64,000 nt of DNA from an uncultured Bacteroidales bacterium (GTDB taxonomy: Bacteria; Bacteroidota; Bacteroidia; Bacteroidales; CAIWKO01). This document shows, piece by piece, positions 27,904-35,678 of this stretch. The first letter of the stretch is position 1. Each line of letters opens with the position of its first letter. The notes under the pieces are model-generated. The model was not told where the DNA came from. It did not search any database and worked only from the letters and a program-made list of their open reading frames with translations. Location: assembly GCA_903913285.1 (NCBI GenBank), contig CAIWKO010000018.1, forward strand, positions 61,435-125,434. The letters run 5' to 3'. Position numbers and translations under genes: made by a program.

Positions 27904-28453
27904 TGTTTTGAGTTTTTTGGTGAATAATTCGGTTAATTAAAATAGGATGCAGTTTTGTTGCCGAAATATTAAAGTTTGAATGCGGCTGAGGTCTGCATAT
28001 ATATGTTAGAGGGTTTTCATATCTCAAAAATCCTGAAAATGGATGACCGAAAGCACGATTTGCCGCCATGTTTACATACATAGAATCCATGTATGCTGGC
28101 ATGGGTGCATTGTATGTCTTCATGGTGCTTATGCATGTTTTCATTGCGCTCATGTAAGTTACTTTTGCAGTAATGTAAGTTTGCATTGCAGTAATGTAAG
28201 TTACTTTTGCCGCAATGTAAGCTTTCATTGCAGCATTGCTAGTTGCATTTATCGTAATGTAAGTTTGCAATGCAGCTGTGTTTGTAGTTTGTGTCCGGAA
28301 ATGTGCTGATCTAGCCGAAACACTGTGGTCGTTTGAGTTGTGAGCGTTATATATGATGAGATATGAACGGGAAGAGGTGCAATTTATGATTTGGTGCTTG
28401 CCGGAAGCTATCGATCGCGATCTTTGATGATATGTTTTGATGAATTGCGACAT
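27893..28453 (-). CDS. Possible protein with heptad repeats, upstream of FN3-like paralog B
   Basis: An open frame of 186 residues if started at the ATG at 28453. An upstream ATG at 28498 overlaps the putative -7 element, so it is unlikely to be used. Residues near 58-134 (about 28282-28052) are eleven 7-residue units such as YITAMQT, YITAKVT and YMSAMKT. The flanks (HQRSRSIASGKHQ at the start, ICRPQPHSNF near the end) show no known domain and no signal peptide. Evidence that it is translated is the 11-bp stop/start overlap with the FN3-like gene and a well-placed promoter. It could instead be a structured leader RNA. Confidence 0.45.
   Translation of the reverse strand: MSQFIKTYHQRSRSIASGKHQIINCTSSRSYLIIYNAHNSNDHSVSARSAHFRTQTTNTAALQTYITINATSNAAMKAYIAAKVTYITAMQTYITAKVTYMSAMKTCISTMKTYNAPMPAYMDSMYVNMAANRAFGHPFSGFLRYENPLTYICRPQPHSNFNISATKLHPILINRIIHQKTQNNET
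28052..28303 (-). repeat. Tandem array of twelve 21-nt units inside the repeat ORF
   Basis: On the reverse strand the 21-nt units share the core A(A/G)CTTACATTA in their best copies, degenerating towards both ends. With the same phase as the 9.7-kb array, unit positions 11-14 read A-R-C-T and position 18 is A. The ORF stays open through the array as 7-residue repeats. Confidence 0.85.
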
Positions 28454-28497
28454 GATGCCTGTTTTTAACTTTAAGTTTTTAATTATCAAATCAGACA

Positions 28498-28528
28498 TAA
28501 AATTACAACCAAAGTCAAGTTGAAACAA
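28498..28528 (-). promoter_or_regulatory. Promoter of the repeat ORF/FN3-like unit
   Basis: On the reverse strand a TTG (28526-28528) is separated by 20 nt from TAATTTTA (28498-28505), one mismatch from TAnnTTTG. The upstream GTTAACGGT repeat ends 9 nt before the TTG. The same geometry is found at 47.2 kb. Confidence 0.6.
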
Positions 28529-28538
28529 GAGGAAAAAA

Positions 28539-28608
28539 GTTAACGGTAGGTTTCATCAAGTTAACGGTCAACAAAAAAGTTAACGGTATGTTTTATCAAG
28601 TTAACGGT
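28539..28608 (-). promoter_or_regulatory. Four direct repeats of AGTTAACGGT at 20-bp steps (putative operator)
   Basis: AGTTAACGGT begins at 28539, 28559, 28579 and 28599 on the forward strand, exactly 20 bp apart, so all four face about the same side of the helix. Seen from the reverse-strand promoter each reads ACCGTTAACT. Two further copies occur only in front of the 47.3-kb gene. It is probably bound by a transcription factor as an ordered array. Confidence 0.7.
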
Positions 28609-28709
28609 AAAATTTTTCTTGAAATTTGATGGTTGTTAACAGAATTTATCTGAAAGTTGCGTTATATTCTATGCAAATTCTTTAACAAAAATCGGAATTT
28701 TCAGATTTT

Positions 28710-30074
28710 CTACCCGAACAGGTACGTAAAAAGCTCTTCAACTTTGCGTATGGCGATAATTTTGATGTTGAAGCTTTTTACATCAAGACTTAATGAATTG
28801 TATTTCGAAATAACTATCTCTTCGAAGCCCAATTTTTCGGCTTCAGAAATACGTTGTTCAATGCGGTTCACCGAGCGTATCTCGCCCGAAAGACCTACCT
28901 CTGCCGAAAAGCATGTTTTCATGCTCACGGGAATATCTTCGTTGGACGATAACACCGAAGCCAACACAGCTAGATCGATAGCAGGATCGTCGACACGGAT
29001 GCCACCGGCAATATTCAGAAAAACATCTTTTGTGCCCAACCGAAAACCGCAACGTTTTTCCAACACAGCCAGCAACATGTTCATGCGTCTCAGGTCGAAA
29101 CCCGTGGCCGACCGTTGCGGGTTGCCATAAGCAGCACTACTCACTATCGATTGAACTTCTATCAATAAAGGTCTCAACCCTTCGATGGTTGAAGAAACCG
29201 CAATACCGCTCAGATTTTCGTCGCGTTGCGACAACAATACTTCCGAAGGATTCGAAACTTCGCGTAAACCGCTGTTCTGCATTTCGTATATTCCCATTTC
29301 GGAAGTAGAACCAAAACGGTTTTTAACCGAACGCAAAATACGATACATATAATGCCGGTCGCCTTCGAATTGCAAAACCGTATCAACCATGTGTTCCAAG
29401 ATTTTTGGTCCGGCAATGGTACCGTCTTTGGTGATATGACCTATCAAAAAAACAGGTGTTGAAGTAAGTTTCGAATATTTTTGAAACTCCGAGGCACACT
29501 CCCTGATCTGCGAAATACTACCTGCCGACGATTCTATGAGCGATGTTTGCAAAGTTTGAATTGAATCGATAACCAGCATTTCGGGTTTAAGTTCTTCAAT
29601 ATGCTGAAAAATATTTTGTGTGTTAGTTTCGTTCAAAACATAACAATTCTCGCTATCTGCATTGATACGTTCGCTCCGCATTTTTATCTGCTGTTCACTT
29701 TCTTCACCAGTGATATAAAGAACTTTTGTTTTTTTAATACTCAAGGCTACTTGCAACATCAGCGTCGATTTGCCAATGCCGGGTTCTCCGCCTATCAAAA
29801 CAAGCGAACCGGGAACTATGCCTCCGCCCAATACACGGTTCAACTCGTTGTTGCCCGAATCAATACGTTTAATTGTATCGATATCTATATCGTGGATGAG
29901 TTTAGGTGTAGATTGATTACTGATCCGTAAACCGGTTTTACCGGACGAATTTTCTCTTTGAACCACTTCCTCCACATAGGTATTCCATTCTCCACACGAA
30001 GGACAATGCCCGATCCATTTCGATGATTGCGCACCGCAATTCTGACAAAAGAAAACCGTTTTGATTTTTGACAT
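28710..30074 (-). CDS. radA: DNA repair protein RadA
   Basis: A 454-residue RecA-like branch-migration factor. An N-terminal C4 zinc finger reads CQNCGAQSSKWIGHCPSCGEW (residues 10-30). Walker A is GEPGIGKSTL near residue 95. The RadA-specific KNRFG motif is present in VKNRFGSTSEMGIYEM. The C-terminal Lon-protease-like domain contains VDDPAIDLAVLASVLSS and ends with IIAIRKVEELFTYLFG. The length and domain order are standard. It is the last gene of a reverse-strand run from panC and lies 20 bp after a small lipoprotein. Confidence 0.97.
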   Translation of the reverse strand: MSKIKTVFFCQNCGAQSSKWIGHCPSCGEWNTYVEEVVQRENSSGKTGLRISNQSTPKLIHDIDIDTIKRIDSGNNELNRVLGGGIVPGSLVLIGGEPGIGKSTLMLQVALSIKKTKVLYITGEESEQQIKMRSERINADSENCYVLNETNTQNIFQHIEELKPEMLVIDSIQTLQTSLIESSAGSISQIRECASEFQKYSKLTSTPVFLIGHITKDGTIAGPKILEHMVDTVLQFEGDRHYMYRILRSVKNRFGSTSEMGIYEMQNSGLREVSNPSEVLLSQRDENLSGIAVSSTIEGLRPLLIEVQSIVSSAAYGNPQRSATGFDLRRMNMLLAVLEKRCGFRLGTKDVFLNIAGGIRVDDPAIDLAVLASVLSSNEDIPVSMKTCFSAEVGLSGEIRSVNRIEQRISEAEKLGFEEIVISKYNSLSLDVKSFNIKIIAIRKVEELFTYLFG

Positions 30075-30094
30075 TAATGGAATATCAAGCGTAT

Positions 30095-30496
30095 TTATTG
30101 TTTTTCAAAGTCATATATGATCAATCCGCCGTCTCTTGAATCTATCCTCATCATATTTTTATTCAGCTTGACTATAGTCCATGTAGCATAATATTGCGGC
30201 AACACATCGGTACCTGCACTTGATATAACAAATTTTTCGTACGAATTAACTGAATATTTCAGTCTTACAGTATCAAGCGGCCCCGAACTTCCCGAAGATC
30301 TGTAATAAACAAACAAATTATCACCGGTTTGAAAATCCCAATATTCAACCTGAGTAGAATCGCTGATATTTGCAAGATTAATCTTTTTCCAACTACCCTG
30401 AAGTTTTCCGTTTAAACTGTCTTTGCTGCACGATGCAATGACCAGTATGCCTGCCAAAGCCACTAATAAAATGCTGATTTTAAAAGAAAATTTCAT
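30095..30496 (-). CDS. Small lipocalin-like lipoprotein
   Basis: A 133-residue lipoprotein with signal peptide and lipobox (ILLVALAGILVIASC). The mature part opens LNGKLQGSWKKINLANIS, like the GxW start of lipocalin-type barrels, and ends in short strands (ATWTIVKLNKNMMRIDS). Ligand and partner are unknown. It lies between radA and rfaE2 on the same strand. Confidence 0.7.
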   Translation of the reverse strand: MKFSFKISILLVALAGILVIASCSKDSLNGKLQGSWKKINLANISDSTQVEYWDFQTGDNLFVYYRSSGSSGPLDTVRLKYSVNSYEKFVISSAGTDVLPQYYATWTIVKLNKNMMRIDSRDGGLIIYDFEKQ

Positions 30497-30532
30497 ACTT
30501 GTTTGTTTTTCAGAAGCAAATATACAAAGTTT

Positions 30533-31051
30533 TTATTGTATTTGATCTTTATTCAAAAGACTTTTTAAAATCTTTTTTTCGATAAGTGAAGTTGAATAGC
30601 CATCCACCAGATCGATTGTCTCAACCCTGCCACCATTTTTTATAACAACATCTGAACCAACTATCTGTTCAACTGTGTAATCCTTTCCTTTTACCAAAAC
30701 ATTGGGTTTGATAAAATCAATAAGGTTTAACGGGGTTTCTTCGTCAAAAACGATCACATCCGAAACAAACGATAATGAAGCTAAAACCATTGAACGCGAT
30801 TTGATATCTGATAGGGGCCGGTTTTCACCTTTTAATTTACAAACAGAACTATCGCTGTTGATTCCTACAATTAACTTATCGCCAAGTTCGGCAGCTTTCG
30901 AAAGGTAATCAATATGTCCGAGATGAAGTATATCGAAACAACCATTCGTGAATACCAAGGAGTAGTTTTTAAAGCGATAAAAGCTCAGTTTTTTTTCAAA
31001 ATCTTTGGTGGTATAATAAACCTTATTCGATATTTTCTCTAACTTGTTCAT
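30533..31051 (-). CDS. rfaE2: D-glycero-beta-D-manno-heptose 1-phosphate adenylyltransferase
   Basis: A 172-residue cytidylyltransferase-fold enzyme that makes ADP-heptose for the lipopolysaccharide core. FTNGCFDILHLGHIDYLSKA near residue 33 holds the nucleotide-binding HxGH, and ENRPLSDIKSRSMVLASL and VKGKDYTVEQIVGSDVV follow the HldE C-terminal domain. The kinase half (RfaE1) is not fused and not nearby. The start overlaps the preceding flippase-like gene by 29 bp. Confidence 0.92.
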   Translation of the reverse strand: MNKLEKISNKVYYTTKDFEKKLSFYRFKNYSLVFTNGCFDILHLGHIDYLSKAAELGDKLIVGINSDSSVCKLKGENRPLSDIKSRSMVLASLSFVSDVIVFDEETPLNLIDFIKPNVLVKGKDYTVEQIVGSDVVIKNGGRVETIDLVDGYSTSLIEKKILKSLLNKDQIQ

Positions 31052-32051
31052 CGTTCTTGTTATTTAATATCGGAAGCAGTATCAACGAAACGATGCCTGC
31101 TAAAATAATAATAAAGGTTTGTGCACCCCAGATCAGCCATCCTAAAGCAAAACCGGTAATGTTTTTTACTCCGTATATCGTTAATGTTTCGGCGACAATT
31201 ACAGGATATATGCCTATACCACCCTGAACTACCATAATGCCAATGGTTCCCATCACCAATACCGAAAGCACAGCTCCCAATCCTGCGTCACTGGTTTCAA
31301 CTAAACTAAAGAAGCATACATAGCTCATTAAATAATACATCAACCAGATCAAAACCGTATAAACAACAAACATGAAAGGGGTTTTAACTTTCCCTAAAGA
31401 TTTTAGTCCTTCCCAAAATCCTTTCAAAACAGTAATAATTTTTTGATAAATACGATACTTCAGCAAGCGTTTGTGGAATATCAGAAGAAATATGGTAAGG
31501 AAAATGACACAAAAAATAAATGCATACAACAGATAACCTTTCCCAAAAAATTGAAACTTTTCTGTAAGGGGTTTGGTTATATTTTCTTTTACATAACCCG
31601 AAATAGTATTGTATTGAATAAACAGATTAATAAAAAACAATACAATAAAAGTAAGCATATCCAACGCTCTCTCTGCGATCACAGTACCAAACGATTTCTC
31701 GAAAGGTATTTTTTCATATTTGGTCAAAAAACCACAACGTGTAATTTCGCCCAAACGTGGCAGAGCTAGATTTGCAAAATATCCGATCATCAGACTTAAA
31801 AATGTATTTCTAAACCGCGGTCGGTAACCAATAGTATGTATAAGCATATTCCAACGTATGGTTCTGAACACATGGCTTAGCAAACCAATAAAAAAACATA
31901 GTAGTAACCACCAGTAATTTGCAATGGAAAATGAGTGAAATATTTGTTTTTTCTCTTCGGCTGTAAGGTCTTTAACAAAGATCCAAATAAAAAAGAATCC
32001 TATGGCTAAAAAAATAATAAGCTTAAGAGCAGTAAAGAATTTTTTTTTCAA
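31023..32051 (-). CDS. Flippase-like membrane protein (UPF0104 / LPG synthase TM-region family)
   Basis: A 342-residue integral membrane protein with about eight helices. Family features are AEEKKQIFHSFSIANYWWLL, the segment HVFRTIRWNMLI, the stretch LPRLGEITRCGFLTKYE and VVQGGIGIYPVIVAETL near the C-terminus. Relatives move or build lipid-linked molecules. No aminoacyltransferase domain is attached, so lysyl-PG synthesis is not implied. It is 5 bp downstream of panD and overlaps rfaE2. Confidence 0.85.
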   Translation of the reverse strand: MKKKFFTALKLIIFLAIGFFFIWIFVKDLTAEEKKQIFHSFSIANYWWLLLCFFIGLLSHVFRTIRWNMLIHTIGYRPRFRNTFLSLMIGYFANLALPRLGEITRCGFLTKYEKIPFEKSFGTVIAERALDMLTFIVLFFINLFIQYNTISGYVKENITKPLTEKFQFFGKGYLLYAFIFCVIFLTIFLLIFHKRLLKYRIYQKIITVLKGFWEGLKSLGKVKTPFMFVVYTVLIWLMYYLMSYVCFFSLVETSDAGLGAVLSVLVMGTIGIMVVQGGIGIYPVIVAETLTIYGVKNITGFALGWLIWGAQTFIIILAGIVSLILLPILNNKNDEQVRENIE

Positions 32052-32056
32052 AGAAA

Positions 32057-32407
32057 CTATTTTAATTTGTTTGTTTCAGAATCGGGAAATATGATATGTG
32101 GTGAAAAAGTCTTTGCTTCTTCAAAATCCATGCTTGCATATGAAACAATAATAACCAGATCGCCCAATGCAACTTTTCGGGCAGCAGCACCATTAATGCC
32201 AATAGTACAACTTCCCCTTTTCCCTTTGATAACATAGGTGCTAAAGCGTTCTCCATTATTGATATCGTAAATATCAACACGTTCGTTTTCGATCAGGTTT
32301 GCAGCATCCATCAAATCTTCGTCAATGGTAATGCTTCCGATATAATTCAGTTCCGAATGGGTTACTTTAGCCCTGTGAATTTTTGATTTTAGTACTTCGA
32401 TAGTCAT
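32057..32407 (-). CDS. panD: Aspartate 1-decarboxylase
   Basis: Makes beta-alanine for pantothenate. The 116-residue proenzyme has the self-cleavage site Gly24-Ser25 in [10 protein letters not shown], whose Ser becomes the pyruvoyl group, and the later [20 protein letters not shown] and [10 protein letters not shown]. It overlaps panC by 4 bp, a pantothenate operon with coupled translation. Confidence 0.97.
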   Translation of the reverse strand: MTIEVLKSKIHRAKVTHSELNYIGSITIDEDLMDAANLIENERVDIYDINNGERFSTYVIKGKRGSCTIGINGAAARKVALGDLVIIVSYASMDFEEAKTFSPHIIFPDSETNKLK

Positions 32408-33264
32408 GATTTTGCAAAATTACAAAAAATTTTCATGTTATCAATTAATCGAACTTTATCCAAAAAGATAGCTACAAATGCTCTGGGAGTATCAGAATCA
32501 GACCAGTTTGATATAGGTTGTAAATTTTCCTCATCTGCAATTTCAAAATAATCCAGTTTAAATTCAGGTATTGCTTCTATAGATTTAATAACCTCACTTT
32601 TCACATGCTCTAAAGAAAATTCCATAGAATGATCAGCACATTTTTTTAATAAGGCATGTATCTCTGGAGCGATTTTTCGCTGATGTTCCGTCAACCGAAC
32701 ATTTCTCGAACTCATAGCCAAACCATCAGACTCTCGGATGATAGGACAAGCCACAATTTCTATTCGTAGATTTAACTTCTTGATCAAAGATTTTATGATC
32801 ATCAGTTGCTGAAAGTCTTTTTCTCCAAAATAAGCTTTATCAGGAGTTATTATCTCAAAAAGTTTTTTCACAACAATGGCAACCCCATTAAAATGACCCG
32901 GGCGAAAAGCACCTTCCATAACATTTTCAAGTGTTCCGAAATTAAATTTTTCTGTTGGTGGTTCTGGATACATTTCTTTTACAGATGGTAAAAAAACCAA
33001 ATCACATTTGCTATTTTTTAAAAGATCTATATCCGTATCGTTTTGAATAGGATACTTTTCAAAATCTTCAGTATTATTAAATTGAACAGGATTCACAAAA
33101 ATACTGCATACTGTTATATCATTTTCGGCTTTTGCTTTATAAATAAGGGATAAATGGCCATTATGCAGCGCCCCCATTGTTGGAACAAAGCCTATTCGAT
33201 ATTTCTTTGCCTTTAATAAGGTAATGGCTGCTTTGATGTCATTTATTTTTGTAAAAATCTGCAT
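32404..33264 (-). CDS. panC: Pantothenate synthetase
   Basis: Joins pantoate and beta-alanine using ATP. The 286-residue protein has [16 protein letters not shown] (HIGH-type motif) near residue 27, [28 protein letters not shown], and [15 protein letters not shown] (the KMSKS-like loop). It heads the reverse-strand cluster panC-panD-flippase-rfaE2-lipoprotein-radA and is divergent from a starch-synthase-like gene, an arrangement common in Bacteroidota. Confidence 0.97.
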   Translation of the reverse strand: MQIFTKINDIKAAITLLKAKKYRIGFVPTMGALHNGHLSLIYKAKAENDITVCSIFVNPVQFNNTEDFEKYPIQNDTDIDLLKNSKCDLVFLPSVKEMYPEPPTEKFNFGTLENVMEGAFRPGHFNGVAIVVKKLFEIITPDKAYFGEKDFQQLMIIKSLIKKLNLRIEIVACPIIRESDGLAMSSRNVRLTEHQRKIAPEIHALLKKCADHSMEFSLEHVKSEVIKSIEAIPEFKLDYFEIADEENLQPISNWSDSDTPRAFVAIFLDKVRLIDNMKIFCNFAKS

Positions 33265-33465
33265 TCAAAAAATTTTTGCAAATATACAAATTCTTTGAGC
33301 GGACTAATCAGACTTAAAGATAACCTAAATCCCCATATCCTTCTATGTTGGAATCAAATTAGAAATTACAATAATAGCGTACAAATAAATAAAGAATTTT
33401 CATAAAATTTTGATAATGACTAAAAAAAGGTTTAAGTTTTAAATTATTATTTGCTAAATTTTTTG

Positions 33466-33473
33466 TAATTTTG
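33466..33473 (+). promoter_or_regulatory. Probable -7 element for the starch-synthase-like gene
   Basis: TAATTTTG matches TAnnTTTG and ends 27 nt before the ATG at 33501. Confidence 0.45.
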
Positions 33474-33500
33474 CACATTGAAACTGAAAAACTAAACGAT

Positions 33501-34334
33501 ATGTCAAAATACAAGGTGTTATTTGTTGCCCAAGAAATAGTTCCCTATTTGAGCGACAGCCACATGGGACAAATATGCCGGAACCTTCCACAAGGTATTC
33601 AGGAAAAGTGCAGAGAGATAAGAACTTTTATGCCACGTTATGGATGTATTAACGAAAGACGCAATCAACTTCACGAAGTCATTCGGTTATCGGGAATGAA
33701 TTTGATTATCGATGATAACGACCATCCTTTGATCATAAAAGTAGCTTCCATTCAATCAGCCCGGTTGCAGGTTTATTTTATAGATAATGACGACTATTTT
33801 CAGCGGAAATCAATCTATACTGACAAAAACGGTGCATTCTTTGCCGATAATGATGAACGTGCTATCTTTTATGCACGCGGAGTAATTGAAACTGTTAAAA
33901 AACTCGGTTGGTCACCAAACGTTATTCATATTCACGGATGGTTTTCAAGTTTAGTTCCTTTTTTCATTAGAACTACTTTTAAAGACAACCCTCTGTTTAC
34001 CGATACAAAAATTGTGTGTTCTTTATATAACGATGATTTCAAACATGTATTCGGTAAAGAATTTGTGAAAAAACTCAAACACGAAGGAGTAAGTGATAAA
34101 GATTTGAAACAATATAAAACTTTAGATTACGTTGGTATGATGAAAGGTGCCATCGATTTTTCCGATGCGATAATTGTTGGTGCTGAAAACGTGAACCCCG
34201 AACTTCTTGCTTATGCAAAAAAAACAAACAAGCCGATGCTTGATTTGCAGCCAATGGATCATTATATTGATGCTTACGGCGAATTTTATGATGAGCTTGT
34301 TGATGAACTGGTGAACGAAGATGCAATTAAATAA
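33501..34334 (+). CDS. Short glycogen/starch synthase N-terminal-domain protein
   Basis: A 277-residue protein equal to only the N-terminal domain of GT5 glycogen synthase. MSKYKVLFVAQEIVPYLSDS aligns with the GT5 start, and HIHGWFSSLVPFFIRTTF matches the HDW-type region. The ADP-glucose-binding KTGGL loop is absent (SDSHMGQI takes its place) and there is no C-terminal GT-B domain, so it is unlikely to be an active synthase alone. The frame extends ten codons upstream, but the ATG at 33501 fits the homologous start. It is followed 17 bp later by DUF4270 and glmS. Confidence 0.75.
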   Translation: MSKYKVLFVAQEIVPYLSDSHMGQICRNLPQGIQEKCREIRTFMPRYGCINERRNQLHEVIRLSGMNLIIDDNDHPLIIKVASIQSARLQVYFIDNDDYFQRKSIYTDKNGAFFADNDERAIFYARGVIETVKKLGWSPNVIHIHGWFSSLVPFFIRTTFKDNPLFTDTKIVCSLYNDDFKHVFGKEFVKKLKHEGVSDKDLKQYKTLDYVGMMKGAIDFSDAIIVGAENVNPELLAYAKKTNKPMLDLQPMDHYIDAYGEFYDELVDELVNEDAIK

Positions 34335-34351
34335 TTTAAAACGTAATCCTT

Positions 34352-35677
34352 TTGAAAAAATTTAGATTTAAATTCCGTTACCACTTCCTATATGTTTTAA
34401 TAATCTCGATTTTTGGTTTTTCCTGTAATAAAAATGAAGAACTCGGTTCAAATGTTCAGCCTAAGGAGAACATGCTCAATGTAAGTTTTGACAAAAGTTT
34501 TCCGATCTATGCTCATACTATTAAAGAAGATTCCATAAAAACCGACGAAACAACCATAAATTTAATTGGAAGTTATTATGACCCGATCTTTGGATTAACA
34601 ACTGCCGGAATGTACACCCAATTCAGGCTTATTACCGAAAATGTTGATTTTGGAACAAATCCTGTTTGCGATTCTATCATACTTTCATTGGCTTATTATA
34701 GCCATTATGGCGATACCAGCGCAAATCTCAATTTGAATGTTTATGAAATCTCCGATAATTTTTATCTGGCAAATAATTACTATTCCAGCGATAGGCTTGG
34801 AACTTATAAAACCAATCTGGCTAATATTAACTTTGTACCTCAACTAACAGATAGTGTTAATATTGGTGGAACTAATTATGCTCCTCAACTTCGTGTAAAA
34901 CTAAAAAAATCATTAGGCCAAAAAATTATTGAAGCATCAGGGACTTCTTATTTAGCAGACAACACCAGTTTTGCAGATTTTTTTAAAGGACTGTACATAA
35001 CAACAAGTCCGGTTGCAACAGATGGAAGCACTGCCAGCGGAGAGATCTTATATATTAATGCACTTTCATCTCTCTCAAAACTCACAATGTATTATCATAA
35101 TGACGCTGATACACTTTCTTATAATTTTCTTATTGATAATAATGCAGCCCGATTCAATACCTTTGAGCATTATAAGTTTACAAGTGCTTCTTCACTTTTG
35201 AAACAACAAATAAATGGGGATACAACTCTAGGAGATAATACATTATATCTTCAGGCGATGGCGGGAACCAAAATCAGACTAAAATTTCCTGATGTTATCT
35301 CACTTAACAATCTTGGAAGAATTGCGATCAATCAAGCACAACTGGTAATAAAAATTGATCCTACAACAATTACTGATTTCATAACTCCTCCTGACAGGCT
35401 TTCATTAGCCGTAATTAATACAGACGGAACTTTAAGTTTTTTGCCAGATGTTAATTATGGGGAATCATACTATGGAGGAGCTTACAACTCAACTGAGAAT
35501 GAATACAGGTTTAATATTTCTAAATACGTTCAAAAAGCTCTATTAAACGGGGGTTTTAATGACTTATACCTTGTAATATCCGGAGCATCTATAAATGCCA
35601 ACAGGGTGGTGTTATTTGGACCTAAAAGCCCTGATAATAATATGCATTTAGAAATAATTTATACAAAAATCAAGTAA
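34352..35677 (+). CDS. DUF4270 lipoprotein
   Basis: A 441-residue secreted lipoprotein: signal peptide ending IFGFSC with the lipidated Cys near residue 25, then DUF4270-type features such as KEDSIKTDETTINLIGSYYD, IFGLTTAGMYTQFRL and the late VVLFGPKSPDNNMHLEIIYT. It starts with TTG at 34352. The domain is typical of Bacteroidota and has no established function. It lies directly before glmS (1 bp gap) in the forward cluster. Confidence 0.88.
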   Translation: MKKFRFKFRYHFLYVLIISIFGFSCNKNEELGSNVQPKENMLNVSFDKSFPIYAHTIKEDSIKTDETTINLIGSYYDPIFGLTTAGMYTQFRLITENVDFGTNPVCDSIILSLAYYSHYGDTSANLNLNVYEISDNFYLANNYYSSDRLGTYKTNLANINFVPQLTDSVNIGGTNYAPQLRVKLKKSLGQKIIEASGTSYLADNTSFADFFKGLYITTSPVATDGSTASGEILYINALSSLSKLTMYYHNDADTLSYNFLIDNNAARFNTFEHYKFTSASSLLKQQINGDTTLGDNTLYLQAMAGTKIRLKFPDVISLNNLGRIAINQAQLVIKIDPTTITDFITPPDRLSLAVINTDGTLSFLPDVNYGESYYGGAYNSTENEYRFNISKYVQKALLNGGFNDLYLVISGASINANRVVLFGPKSPDNNMHLEIIYTKIK

Positions 35678-35678
35678 T

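Noticed and set aside
28043..28309. Forward-strand ORF opposite the 28-kb array (rich in Cys and His)
   Set aside because: A mirror of the periodic array; regular 21-nt repeats keep several frames open on both strands. The promoter and coupling favour the reverse strand.
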